This document shows positions 38,053-49,063 of a DNA stretch of 64,000 bases, piece by piece; position 1 is the first letter of the stretch; each line of letters opens with the position of its first letter. The notes beneath the pieces were generated by a model. That model saw nothing but the letters and a program-made list of their open reading frames with translations, made no database searches and was not told where the DNA came from. This DNA is from Candidatus Methanoperedens sp. Lineage in GTDB: Archaea > Halobacteriota > Methanosarcinia > Methanosarcinales > Methanoperedenaceae. The position numbers and the translations under genes are program-made. The stretch spans positions 62,001-126,000 of the forward strand of contig JAPZAS010000036.1 in assembly GCA_027460525.1 (NCBI GenBank), written 5' to 3'.

Positions 38053-38787
38053 TTACGGAATCATGAACTTCACGCCCGCAATAACAAGCACTACTGCGAG
38101 CAGACAAAACAGGGTTGCATTAGCAAGCCTGCGGCTGCCGAGGCTTGAGCCGATTAAGCCGCCAAATACTGCGGCAAATGACAGCATGTAGATGGCATCT
38201 GGTAAAAATTTCACACTTGCGAGATGTCCGGCGATGCCTGCTATGGAGTTTACAAGAATAAATGCAGCCGAAACCCCGGCGGTTTGCTTTGTTCCAGCCC
38301 AGCCCATCAGCAGAATTAAAGGGCTTAAGAAAATACCTCCGCCCACACCTACTGCTCCAGACAATAATCCAATGCTGGCGCCGAAAAGGACGGCAGCAAG
38401 AACCGGTACTGGTTTTGTTTTATCCGCAATTGCAGATTCCCTGTATCGAAAAAAACGATAGGCAGCGAAGAGGAGGATAAGACCAACGACCTGTTTATAG
38501 AAATAACCCGGAAGAGATATCGCGCCTCCTATAAACGCAAACGGGATGGAACCCGCAGCAAACGGCCAGAAGATATTCCACGAAAAAAAACCTGCACGTA
38601 AGAACTGAACTGCGGCAATCAATGCTACAAGAATGTTCAAAACAAGAGCCGTTGGCTTCATTACATCAGGTGCGAGACCGAACAGCGCCATTGCTGCCAG
38701 ATATCCGGATGCTCCGGCATGTCCTACCGAGGAATAAAGCAGTCCTGCGGCAAAGATCAGGATAGAGAGAAGTATGATGTCGTCCAT
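38053..38787 (-). CDS. TauE/SafE-family permease
   Basis: About eight membrane helices in two inverted halves, each starting with the family glycine/serine pattern (AAGLLYSSVGHAGASGYLA; SIGLLSGAVGVGGGIFLSPL). The family exports or imports sulfur oxyanions and organosulfonates. It follows the amidotransferase gene by 8 nt. Substrate not deducible. Confidence 0.9.
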   Translation of the reverse strand: MDDIILLSILIFAAGLLYSSVGHAGASGYLAAMALFGLAPDVMKPTALVLNILVALIAAVQFLRAGFFSWNIFWPFAAGSIPFAFIGGAISLPGYFYKQVVGLILLFAAYRFFRYRESAIADKTKPVPVLAAVLFGASIGLLSGAVGVGGGIFLSPLILLMGWAGTKQTAGVSAAFILVNSIAGIAGHLASVKFLPDAIYMLSFAAVFGGLIGSSLGSRRLANATLFCLLAVVLVIAGVKFMIP

Positions 38788-38795
38788 GTTGCTTA

Positions 38796-39503
38796 TCAGG
38801 GATAACCAAATTCTTTTTCAATATTATCCAGCAGCAAATACAGCAGTTTACGTATTTCCTGCACATTGCTGATATGCGATACGATTTCATCGGGCTTCTG
38901 TATGTATTTCCCATCCACGATCTCATCGCTGCAGTTCTGGAACATGAGAGCAATGCTTTGCGCCGAATAATCAAGATGGAACTGCAATCCTGTCACTCTT
39001 CCGTTGTTATACTCGAAGGCTTGATTTGCACACCCTTCGCTTTCTGCTATTTTTTTGGCACCTGGCGGCGTATTGAATATATCACCGTGCCAGTGGAAAG
39101 CCATGAATTTCCTGGGAAATGTACTGAAAATCAAGGAACTTCCTGCATCTTTAGTTAATGTCACAGGAAACCATCCGATTTCCCTGTAGTTATTCCTGCT
39201 GACTTTGCCGTCGAGAACATCGGCAATGAGCTGGGCTCCGAGGCATACTCCCAGAACGAGTTTTTTGCGCGCGATTGCATCAGCTATGAATTTTTTCTCC
39301 TGCACAAGCCAGGGATATTTATCTTCTTCGTAGATGTTCATTGAGCCGCCCATGATGATAAGCCAGTCGAAGTCATCGATATCTGGGAGTTCTTCGTTAT
39401 TGAAGAGCAATGTTCTGGATATAGTGTGACCTTTATTATTTGCCCATACTTCGATATTCGCCAGACCTTCAAAGGGTTCATGCTGCAAGGAATGGATTCT
39501 CAT
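38796..39503 (-). CDS. class I glutamine amidotransferase-like protein
   Basis: GATase1 domain with oxyanion-strand GGSMNIYE, nucleophile cysteine in LGVCLGAQ (about residue 87) and histidine in LQFHLD. The usual HxE dyad reads HLD. It resembles the GMP synthase glutaminase half but is a stand-alone protein with a helical tail (235 residues). Its start overlaps the CBS gene end by 26 nt. Confidence 0.88.
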   Translation of the reverse strand: MRIHSLQHEPFEGLANIEVWANNKGHTISRTLLFNNEELPDIDDFDWLIIMGGSMNIYEEDKYPWLVQEKKFIADAIARKKLVLGVCLGAQLIADVLDGKVSRNNYREIGWFPVTLTKDAGSSLIFSTFPRKFMAFHWHGDIFNTPPGAKKIAESEGCANQAFEYNNGRVTGLQFHLDYSAQSIALMFQNCSDEIVDGKYIQKPDEIVSHISNVQEIRKLLYLLLDNIEKEFGYP

Positions 39504-39903
39504 CGTTTTTCTCCAGTGCGATATTATGGTGCTCTATCTTAAACCTGTACGTATGCAGTATATCCTCAGCCCTTATAATTCCCACTTTTTCTCCATTCTC
39601 TACCACCGCTAAATGCGAAACATTATGGCGCCTGAACAGCTCCAGAGCATCAGTAATCCATTTATTGGATTCGATAGTTAGCTCAGGAGAGTGCATGATT
39701 TCATCCACTGAAATATCCCCTTTTCCACTTGAGGCGCTGTAAGCAATATCCACCACAGAAACAATGCCGGCAAGCTTGTTATTTCTGCTCACCAGCACGC
39801 TTCCGATGGTGTTTTTCTTCATTAGCTTCGTTATTTCAATGAGTGTTGTCCCGGTGGGAACCACCACCGGGTTTTTCAGGAGGATGTGGCTTATTTTGGA
39901 CAT
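39478..39903 (-). CDS. two-CBS-domain protein
   Basis: A pair of CBS motifs (NPVVVPTGTTLIEITKLM; HSPELTIESNKWITDALEL) forming an adenosyl-nucleotide sensing Bateman module, 141 residues. GGAG precedes the ATG giving MSKISHIL, so I drop the five-codon extension. First gene of a leftward operon with the amidotransferase and the permease. Confidence 0.92.
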   Translation of the reverse strand: MSKISHILLKNPVVVPTGTTLIEITKLMKKNTIGSVLVSRNNKLAGIVSVVDIAYSASSGKGDISVDEIMHSPELTIESNKWITDALELFRRHNVSHLAVVENGEKVGIIRAEDILHTYRFKIEHHNIALEKNDENPFLAA

Positions 39904-39923
39904 TTGTACTCCTTTCATTCATT

Positions 39924-39992
39924 CACCGCAAAGACGCGGAGGGCGCAAAGAATAGGAGCAACAACCTTTGCGCTCTTAGCGCCTCTGCGGTG
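39924..39992. terminator. 27-bp-arm inverted repeat after the nif operon
   Basis: Arms 39924-39950 and 39966-39992 match at 22 of 27 positions (most mismatches are G-U compatible) around a 15-nt loop. It sits between the ferredoxin stop, the last gene of the nif operon, and the CBS gene start. It probably ends the nif transcript. Sequence is related to the inverted repeat at 6226-6282. Confidence 0.55.
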
Positions 39993-40010
39993 TTTCATCT
40001 CCCCAACCTG

Positions 40011-40280
40011 TCACCTTGCTTTTGGTTCGCACAAGATATTCTTCTTCGGGCATCCCCGCGCACATGCACCGCAGCCGATGCAGTTCTCAGGATGCGCCAC
40101 TGTCATGACCTTTGCACCGCACAGGTCATCAGCATTGGGATGATCGATGTACTCGAAAACCCCGCGCCCGCATATCTTGAAGCATTTTCCGCAGCAGCCG
40201 CAGTCGTTGATATTGCTTCTCACAACAAAAGTGGGAGTCCATGTTCCGCCAGAAGCTGTTATTCCTGTTACGTATTCCAT
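40011..40280 (-). CDS. nif-associated 2[4Fe-4S]-type ferredoxin
   Basis: 89 residues with two cysteine clusters, DCGCCGKCFKIC and NCIGCGACARGCPKKN, resembling the nif-specific ferredoxin III group. It begins 9 nt after nifK and is last in the nif operon, so it is a likely electron donor to NifH. A glycine-rich N-terminal segment (ASGGTWTP) is typical of this group. Confidence 0.88.
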   Translation of the reverse strand: MEYVTGITASGGTWTPTFVVRSNINDCGCCGKCFKICGRGVFEYIDHPNADDLCGAKVMTVAHPENCIGCGACARGCPKKNILCEPKAR

Positions 40281-40289
40281 ATTTTCACC

Positions 40290-41606
40290 TCACTGATGCA
40301 GTTTGTTGGGGTCGTACTTGTGCCCCAGTATGGCGTTCGTCATCTGGTCAAGCAGGTAGATTGAGCCGTTGTAGCCCATGATGGAATAGCGATACACGCC
40401 CACGCGGTCGTACACGGGGAACCCGAAGCGCACTAAAGGAACGCCCTCATCATCCGCTATGTCCTTTCCCTTGGAGTTGCCAAGTATCAGCTCAGCGCCG
40501 TGGGTTTTTACAACCTCGTGGAATTCATACAGGTCAGTGCCTTCAAGAATCTGCGTATCGGCCTTATATTCGCCGTTCACCGCTTTGATGTCCGGGGCAA
40601 AGTCCTTATGCTTCGTTGCGGTCATCGCTACTGTGGGGTTCATCCCGGCTTCTGCGCAGAACCTAACGATAGCAGACACAAGATCAGGATCGCCGAATAT
40701 CGCAACCTTTCTGCCAAACATGTAGTGATGCACGTCCACCATGCTGTCTATCAGGCGCCCGCGTTCGATCACAATTTCATTCGGGATTGGCGCTTTACTC
40801 AAACGGCTTATATTCTGCACGAACCTGTCCGTGTTTGCAACGCCGATTGGCGCAGGGTCAAGCACTGCGGGGACGTTGAACTTGTTTTTAAGATATACGG
40901 CAGCAGAGCCTGCTGTCCTGCATATCGCTATGGTACCAAGCGAGTTCGCCGAGTCTGCGATGTCGGCAATCTTTGTTCCGCCATCAGGGAGCATTGGTTT
41001 ATGTCCGCCTGGCAATATGGGAGTATCAAGGGTTTCGGAGATATCTGACAGGAAGATGCTTTGCACATTCATTAAGCGCAGCATGTTCTTTAACTCCCTG
41101 ATATCGCCGGGATTGATTATGCCCGTGATAATGTTTACCTTATTGTTAGGTTCACCCTTTACTGCCAGTGTTTCCACAAGCGTCCTGAGGGCATTGTCAT
41201 ATCCTGTGAGATGCGTGCCAACATAGCTTGGCGTGGACGCGGGGAATATCTTCATCGTATCATCAGCCAGCGCCTTCTTTGCGATCAATTTCACATCATC
41301 GCCTATCGTCTCGCTCATGCACGTGGTACAGATACCAATGGCAACCGGGTTCAGCCTGGACTTGATGTTCTTTATGGCTTCTGTCAGGTTCTTGGCTCCA
41401 CCATAAACAGCGGCATCTTCAGCCAACGAGGAGACAGCAACCTCAGCAGATTCCCTGAAATGCCGGGCGATATTGTAGCGTGGGTAGGTGCTGCATCCCT
41501 GAGAGCCGTGCACCAGCGGGACGCAGCCGTGCACTCCCATGTAGGCGAGTATTGCACCCATGGGCTGACACATCTTGGGAGGATTGATAGTAACGCTTCG
41601 TGCCAT
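40290..41606 (-). CDS. nifK: nitrogenase beta subunit
   Basis: 438 residues, short for NifK (about 520 in Azotobacter) because the N-terminal extension is missing. P-cluster cysteines C13, C38 and C96 keep the exact 25- and 58-residue spacing of Azotobacter C70, C95 and C153. Nearby motifs PLVHGSQGC and SSLAEDAAVYGG are typical. ATG follows the nifD TAA without a gap; GGAGGTG in the nifD end is its Shine-Dalgarno. No delta-subunit gene intervenes. Confidence 0.95.
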   Translation of the reverse strand: MARSVTINPPKMCQPMGAILAYMGVHGCVPLVHGSQGCSTYPRYNIARHFRESAEVAVSSLAEDAAVYGGAKNLTEAIKNIKSRLNPVAIGICTTCMSETIGDDVKLIAKKALADDTMKIFPASTPSYVGTHLTGYDNALRTLVETLAVKGEPNNKVNIITGIINPGDIRELKNMLRLMNVQSIFLSDISETLDTPILPGGHKPMLPDGGTKIADIADSANSLGTIAICRTAGSAAVYLKNKFNVPAVLDPAPIGVANTDRFVQNISRLSKAPIPNEIVIERGRLIDSMVDVHHYMFGRKVAIFGDPDLVSAIVRFCAEAGMNPTVAMTATKHKDFAPDIKAVNGEYKADTQILEGTDLYEFHEVVKTHGAELILGNSKGKDIADDEGVPLVRFGFPVYDRVGVYRYSIMGYNGSIYLLDQMTNAILGHKYDPNKLHQ

Positions 41607-42977
41607 TTAGCTCACCTCCAGGGGCTTGTTTATGAACTTCCATACAGGGCTGTTGACCGCAACGTCGATGTCCCTTGCAAAGTTCACGAATCCCTCAAAT
41701 CCCGCATACGGTCCTTCTTCGTAGGAATGACCGTTGATAAAGGGTATGCCGAGCTTGTATGTCAGGTATTTCTCCTTCAAGCCCCCGATAAAGAAATCGG
41801 GCCTGAGCTTGACCAGGTATTCCTCGATCTCAAGGGCATTCGGGTTATCAATGCAGATATGTCCTGGCTTTGCCTTTGACATGATCTTCTCGTAATCGTC
41901 CTTGTGCCCGAAGGTAGTTGCTGTAAGGATGGTCTCGATGCCCAGTTCCCTCATCGGCTCAATCCAGTGCCATGCACGAGGCGCACCCTGGTATATGAAG
42001 CACTTCTTGCCTTCAAGCCTCTTTCTGTAATAATCGATATTCTTCTGATATTTTGCAAGCTCCTCTGCTATCACCTTATCCGCGTTTTCTTCAAGGTGGA
42101 AGAATTTCCCGACATCGCGAAGGGCTTCTGCCGTTTGCTTCATGCCGAACAGGGATACGTTGATGTATGGAATGTTGTACTTGTCCTGTATCATTTTGGC
42201 GATATAGGTGGACGACCTTTGGCACTGCACTATATTCAATTTCGCACGATGCATTGGCGGCAGATCAGCATACGAGGCATTCCCTGTAAACACGGAAAGG
42301 ACTCTAACACCCATTCTTTCAAACAGCGGCTTGACTATCCAGGCATCGCCGTCGATGTTGAATTCCCCGATTATGCACATGTCGTAAGGCGTGGTGGTCT
42401 CGGGCTCCTTTGTTCCAACCACTTTCTCAAACAGCGTTCGGTTGGCGATGTGGTGTCCAAGGGACTGGCTCACGCCCCTGAAGCCCTCGCAATGGAAAGG
42501 CACAACGGGTATTCCGATCTTTTCCTGGGCCTGCTTGCATATAGCTTCGGTATCGTCGCCTATGAGTCCGACCACGCATGTGGAATACACAAAAACTGCC
42601 TTGGCTTCGGGAAACAGTTCATGCGCCTCTATAATGGATTTTAATAGCTTTTTTGCACCTCCGTATATCACGCTTTCTTCGGTCAGGTCTGTACTGAAGC
42701 AGTACTTCCTGTGCAGCTTTACATCTGAAAGGTTCCTGCGCGTGCCCCACGTATAATAAGCGCATCCTATCGGACCGTGCACCAGCTGAATTACATCCTT
42801 CACGGGACCTCCCACTACGCCCCTGCACCCCGCAAACGTGCAGCCGCGCTCGGTCATGTCACCCGGCACTGTCTGGATATTGCACATGGGCAATATGATG
42901 TTCCCGGGCTCATGGCAAACAATATGCGGTCGGCGCTGTGGTATGGGGATGTCGCATTCAGGTAAAATTGTTGTCAT
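41607..42977 (-). CDS. nifD: nitrogenase alpha subunit, mosaic NifD/VnfD-like
   Basis: 456 residues. P-cluster ligands C46, C72, C134. Cofactor ligands C252 (NIVQCQRS) and H417 (INGHSYEEGPY). FeMo-co surroundings Q171 and H175 (SQSLGHHIAN), R334 and K401 (GLKEKY). So the active-site set of an authentic nitrogenase is complete. Some stretches (TGNASYADLPPMHRAKLN, GAPRAWHW, FEGFVNFARD) look more like VnfD/AnfD than NifD. Pairs with nifK to form the catalytic component. Confidence 0.93.
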   Translation of the reverse strand: MTTILPECDIPIPQRRPHIVCHEPGNIILPMCNIQTVPGDMTERGCTFAGCRGVVGGPVKDVIQLVHGPIGCAYYTWGTRRNLSDVKLHRKYCFSTDLTEESVIYGGAKKLLKSIIEAHELFPEAKAVFVYSTCVVGLIGDDTEAICKQAQEKIGIPVVPFHCEGFRGVSQSLGHHIANRTLFEKVVGTKEPETTTPYDMCIIGEFNIDGDAWIVKPLFERMGVRVLSVFTGNASYADLPPMHRAKLNIVQCQRSSTYIAKMIQDKYNIPYINVSLFGMKQTAEALRDVGKFFHLEENADKVIAEELAKYQKNIDYYRKRLEGKKCFIYQGAPRAWHWIEPMRELGIETILTATTFGHKDDYEKIMSKAKPGHICIDNPNALEIEEYLVKLRPDFFIGGLKEKYLTYKLGIPFINGHSYEEGPYAGFEGFVNFARDIDVAVNSPVWKFINKPLEVS

Positions 42978-43007
42978 TTCTTTTCTCCTTTTTTAGTAAA
43001 TTTTTAA

Positions 43008-43035
43008 CCGCAGATGAACGCAGATAAACGCAGAT
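43008..43035. repeat. three CGCAGAT copies at 10-bp period between nifI2 and nifD
   Basis: CGCAGAT occurs at about 43009, 43019 and 43029, one DNA turn apart, in the 86-bp gap of the nif operon. It resembles a CCGCAGA-type intergenic repeat seen in many genomes. nifD has its own Shine-Dalgarno (AAGGAGA) after it. Confidence 0.5.
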
Positions 43036-43063
43036 TTGTTGTCTGTATACCTACGATTTGTTT

Positions 43064-43420
43064 TCACTTCAAAGCCTGTTCTCCTATCTCTCCTGTTCTC
43101 ACTCTTACAGCGTCCTCGACAGGGCATACGAAGATCTTTCCGTCTCCAATCTGCCCGGTCTGGTTTGTCCTTATTAATGTCTCAACGACTTTTGGGACAT
43201 CGCTGTCCTCGACCACTGTATATATCATCCTCTTAGGAATGAACTGGAGTTTAGTTTCCATTTTTGCCTCGTTCATCTCATCATCAGGTTCGATCAAACC
43301 GCGCTGTTTTCCCCTGCCCTCAACGCTTATCATCGTAAGGGCAGGAACACCAATACCCAGAAGACCTGCCTTGGTTTCCTGTATTTTATGTCTTCGTATT
43401 ATGGCGATAACTTCCTTCAT
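43064..43420 (-). CDS. nifI2: PII-like nitrogenase regulator NifI2
   Basis: 118-residue PII-family protein (VEGRGKQRG T-loop entry, then IGDGKIFVCPVEDAVRVRTGE). In methanogens NifI1 and NifI2 form a complex that binds the nitrogenase and blocks it when ammonium is present, relieved by 2-oxoglutarate. Order nifH-nifI1-nifI2-nifD is the conserved archaeal arrangement. Confidence 0.94.
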   Translation of the reverse strand: MKEVIAIIRRHKIQETKAGLLGIGVPALTMISVEGRGKQRGLIEPDDEMNEAKMETKLQFIPKRMIYTVVEDSDVPKVVETLIRTNQTGQIGDGKIFVCPVEDAVRVRTGEIGEQALK

Positions 43421-43428
43421 GATCTCAC

Positions 43429-43746
43429 CTATAATCCTGATTCTCCAGTCCTCACAGTGTAAGCCTCTGAAACATCGGTCACGAAGATCTTGCCGTCGCC
43501 GATATTCCCGGTGCGAGCGCTGTTCTGGATAACGTTCACAGCCTTTGGGACGTCCTCGTCATTCACAACAAGCATCAGCATCACCTTGGGCAGTTCATCG
43601 TAACATACCGTCCCTACCCTGATTCCCTTCTGTTTGCCACGCCCGAAAACATTCATCTTTGTGAGGGAATAAAACCCCTCTTTTTCCAGGTGCTCCACGA
43701 CTTTTTCTTCCTTGTTTGGTCTGATTATTGCACGTATCATCTTCAT
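43429..43746 (-). CDS. nifI1: PII-like nitrogenase regulator NifI1
   Basis: 105 residues from the ATG giving MKMIRAIIRP, preceded by GGAGAGGTG; an upstream in-frame ATG has no ribosome site. PII fold with GRGKQKGIRVG at the T-loop and IGDGKIFVTDVSEAYTVRTGE. Partner of NifI2 in 2-oxoglutarate-controlled switch-off of nitrogenase. Starts 4 nt after nifH ends. Confidence 0.94.
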   Translation of the reverse strand: MKMIRAIIRPNKEEKVVEHLEKEGFYSLTKMNVFGRGKQKGIRVGTVCYDELPKVMLMLVVNDEDVPKAVNVIQNSARTGNIGDGKIFVTDVSEAYTVRTGESGL

Positions 43747-43750
43747 GTTC

Positions 43751-44635
<885 letters not shown>

Positions 44636-44664
44636 TCAGTATAAAGATGTTGATTATGATAAAC

Positions 44665-44716
44665 TTTATATAATATTAGATGTCCCTTGGATAGCCGTAT
44701 GCCTTTAATGAGGCAT
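44665..44716 (+). promoter_or_regulatory. amt promoter and ATGCCT-N6-AGGCAT inverted repeat
   Basis: TATA box TTTATATAAT (44665-44674) is followed at the expected start site by ATGCCT-TTAATG-AGGCAT (44699-44716), then the amt Shine-Dalgarno AGGAGG. The repeat could be a repressor operator or a short leader hairpin controlling the nitrogen operon. Confidence 0.5.
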
Positions 44717-44728
44717 CATAGGAGGATA

Positions 44729-46395
<1,667 letters not shown>

Positions 46396-46432
46396 TGAGG
46401 TTTCTTAAAAAAACGTTATAGGAGAAGATATA

Positions 46433-47878
46433 ATGACGACAACACCTCAAAAGCTTCTGGAATTCATAAAAGAAAAGACAGTAAAATGGGTAGACCTCCA
46501 GTTCATGGACATCCCGGGCTACATACAGCACATCACGATCCCTTCATACACATTGAAAGAAGAGGATTTCACAGACGGCATAGGAAAGCTGGACGGCTCT
46601 TCCATCAAGGGCTTTAAGGCCATCTTCGAGTCTGATATGAGGATGTTCCCAGACCCGAGTACCTGCGGCATCCTCCCATGGACCGACAACACGCCGCACA
46701 GGACGATACGCCTGATATGCGACCTCTACGATGCCTTCGGAGGACCGCGATTCTCACGCGACCCCAGGCACATAGCACAGAGGGCAGAGCAGGCTGTAAA
46801 CAAAGCGGGTTTTGACCTCTCATACTGGGGACCTGAGCTTGAGTTCTTCGTGTTCGACTCGTTCAGGATGTATCCAAGCTTCTCCACGGCACGCGATGCC
46901 TGGTCTGGCACAGGATATGAAATCGAATCAAAAGAAGCCCCCTGGTCGCAAGCGAGCGGCATAAACCACCCGATCCGGTTCAAGGAAGGCTACTATCCTG
47001 CACCCCCACAGGACACTCTGCAGGAATACCGCAGCGAGGTAACAGGGCAGCTCTACGACTACTTCGGCATAATCTGCGATGCGCACCACCACGAGGTAGC
47101 GACCGCAGGACAGTGCGAGATCGACATGAAGTACGACACGCTCACGAAGATGGCTGATAACGTGCTCACGTACAAGAACGTGGTCAAGAACGTGGCATAC
47201 AATATGAAAATGGTCGCCACCTTCATGCCCAAGCCGATATTCGGAGACAATGCCTCTGGCATGCACATCCACCAGTCGCTCTGGAAGAAAGGGAGGAACA
47301 CCTTCTATGACCCTGACGACGAATACGCTGAAATATCGCAGACCTGCCGCTACTACATCGGCGGACTGATGGAGCATTCAAGGGCACTGTGCGCCATCAC
47401 CTCACCCACCACAAACTCGTACAAGAGGCTTGTTCCTGGCTACGAGGCTCCTGTCTATATCGCATGGAGCAAGCGCAACCGCTCGGCAAGCATAAGGGTA
47501 CCTGTGTACGAGAAGGGCAAAGAGGCTCCGAAGAGGATCGAGTTCAGACCGCCTGATACGAGCTGCAATACCTACTATGCGTTTGCAGCACTCACTGCAG
47601 CAGGGCTTGACGGCATCAAGAGAAAGACCGACCCCGGGGACCCGTGCGACGAGAACATCTACCACCTCACGCCTGAGCGGAGGAAGCAGATGGGAATCAA
47701 GGAGTGCCCGGGCTCGCTGCTTGAGGCACTTGGTGAGCTTGAGTCGGACAGGAAATTCCTTGAGCCGATCTTCCCGGGTGATGCCATCGATATGTGGATA
47801 GAGCTCAAATCCGAGGAATACAAGCAGAACTCGATAAGACCAACGCCGTACGAGTTCTACCAGTACTTCGATATATAA
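46433..47878 (+). CDS. glnA: glutamine synthetase type I
   Basis: Makes glutamine from glutamate, ammonium and ATP. 481 residues, 12-mer type. Active-site motifs: DGSSIKGF, GPELEFFVFD, AGQCEIDMKYD, NASGMHIHQSLW, SPTTNSYKRLVPGYEAP and RIEFRPPDTS. NIYHL occupies the adenylylation-loop position and keeps the tyrosine, although no adenylyltransferase is nearby. GGAGA precedes the ATG. Third gene of the nitrogen operon. Confidence 0.96.
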   Translation: MTTTPQKLLEFIKEKTVKWVDLQFMDIPGYIQHITIPSYTLKEEDFTDGIGKLDGSSIKGFKAIFESDMRMFPDPSTCGILPWTDNTPHRTIRLICDLYDAFGGPRFSRDPRHIAQRAEQAVNKAGFDLSYWGPELEFFVFDSFRMYPSFSTARDAWSGTGYEIESKEAPWSQASGINHPIRFKEGYYPAPPQDTLQEYRSEVTGQLYDYFGIICDAHHHEVATAGQCEIDMKYDTLTKMADNVLTYKNVVKNVAYNMKMVATFMPKPIFGDNASGMHIHQSLWKKGRNTFYDPDDEYAEISQTCRYYIGGLMEHSRALCAITSPTTNSYKRLVPGYEAPVYIAWSKRNRSASIRVPVYEKGKEAPKRIEFRPPDTSCNTYYAFAALTAAGLDGIKRKTDPGDPCDENIYHLTPERRKQMGIKECPGSLLEALGELESDRKFLEPIFPGDAIDMWIELKSEEYKQNSIRPTPYEFYQYFDI

Positions 47879-47890
47879 TTCAGTTCCATT

Positions 47891-47914
47891 CCAGCATGAT
47901 CGAAGACATGCTGG
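47891..47914 (+). terminator. terminator-like hairpin after glnA
   Basis: CCAGCATG-N8-CATGCTGG, a perfect 8-bp stem 13 nt after the glnA stop, followed by a T-containing stretch (TCCTTTTAT). Likely end of the amt-glnK-glnA transcript. Confidence 0.6.
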
Positions 47915-48013
47915 AGATGTCCTTTTATCCACATCATATGATATGCGTATAAGATGTGAGTTCATCGAAGTTACTATTTAATTTGGCTTCCTATTGACCT
48001 TAACCGAAATCCT

Positions 48014-48901
48014 CTACAGTATAGGTGAACCTGTAATCAGGCTCCCTGCCACATATCCCAGGATAGCCCCTCCGTTCAGGAAGGGAAGACCTGCCTGGGG
48101 TTTACCTTTTATTACCAATACCATAAGTATAGAGAATCCCACGAAAGTTCCAAGCATGGCGCCGACCGCTGGAATATTCACAGCTCCGAGGAGCGGGATG
48201 GAACCAGCCCTAAAAGTGTTTGCTGAAATTACAAGTATTGTGGGCATTACCACATCACCGAGTCCCATGAAGAAGGCTTCCCGTTCTTCTTTATCGAACT
48301 TATCTGTAAGAAAAGAATAACTCCAGTGCTTTGGTATTACCAGTAAAATCGGAAGCCTCAAATCCATTACACCTTCGGCAAGCGCAATCATGTGTTTTGT
48401 TCTATAGACTGCGATATAATCGTAAACAGCCAGCAGAACAAGTAAAAGCAATGTCGGAATAATAGCAAGTGATATACCGAAAATCGAGGCTGCCCCGGCG
48501 CCGATTATCACGCCTGTTATATCTACAACATACCATTCCGGGAATTTATAGAGGAAAATAGTCAGAGCTATTGAAAGCGCGATGGTCAAGAAAATGTTTA
48601 TTTCCAGAGGTAAAAACATAGAGAATATTGCAAAAAAAACATAGTTTAAGGTTGAAAATACGGTAAAGAGGATAAATGCCTGTATTATCCATTTTTTGTT
48701 CATCTTAACAATTATCAATATAAAGACAGTAAAAACGAGGATGATAGCAACCCACCATAGAACATTGCTTGTGGCTTCCGGGTTGGAAAATGCCTTTATG
48801 TCGTTTACCTCAAAAGGTTCGCTCAGGGCAACCGCAATTAACTGGACGAGAAAAAGCAAGAACGCCATGCCTATGAATGGTATATATTTCGTTATTTTCA
48901 A
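48014..48901 (-). CDS. presenilin-like A22 intramembrane aspartyl protease
   Basis: 295 residues, about nine membrane helices. The catalytic pair is D161 in VYDYIAVY and D216 in GLGDVVMP (GxGD), and the conserved PAL-like motif is GLPFLNGG near 271-278, as in the structurally known Methanoculleus presenilin homologue PSH. It would cleave membrane helices of unknown substrates. Monocistronic; divergent from a KaiC-like gene. Confidence 0.92.
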   Translation of the reverse strand: MKITKYIPFIGMAFLLFLVQLIAVALSEPFEVNDIKAFSNPEATSNVLWWVAIILVFTVFILIIVKMNKKWIIQAFILFTVFSTLNYVFFAIFSMFLPLEINIFLTIALSIALTIFLYKFPEWYVVDITGVIIGAGAASIFGISLAIIPTLLLLVLLAVYDYIAVYRTKHMIALAEGVMDLRLPILLVIPKHWSYSFLTDKFDKEEREAFFMGLGDVVMPTILVISANTFRAGSIPLLGAVNIPAVGAMLGTFVGFSILMVLVIKGKPQAGLPFLNGGAILGYVAGSLITGSPIL

Positions 48902-49063
48902 ATTAATCTCCGCTTATAATATCGGGGAAGGCTTTAAAAGTTTGCTACATGATTTGATTTTTCTGAAATCCAAATCCTTAGGGATGCCACACCGATTTTC
49001 CCTAAAAACGCCACTCAAATGAAACATAAAGTATATAGCAATTAGAATAATATAGTGTAATGT

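Noticed and set aside
41600-41620. Possible vnfG/anfG delta subunit, implying an alternative V or Fe nitrogenase
   Set aside because: nifK starts directly after the nifD stop; there is no room for a delta-subunit gene.
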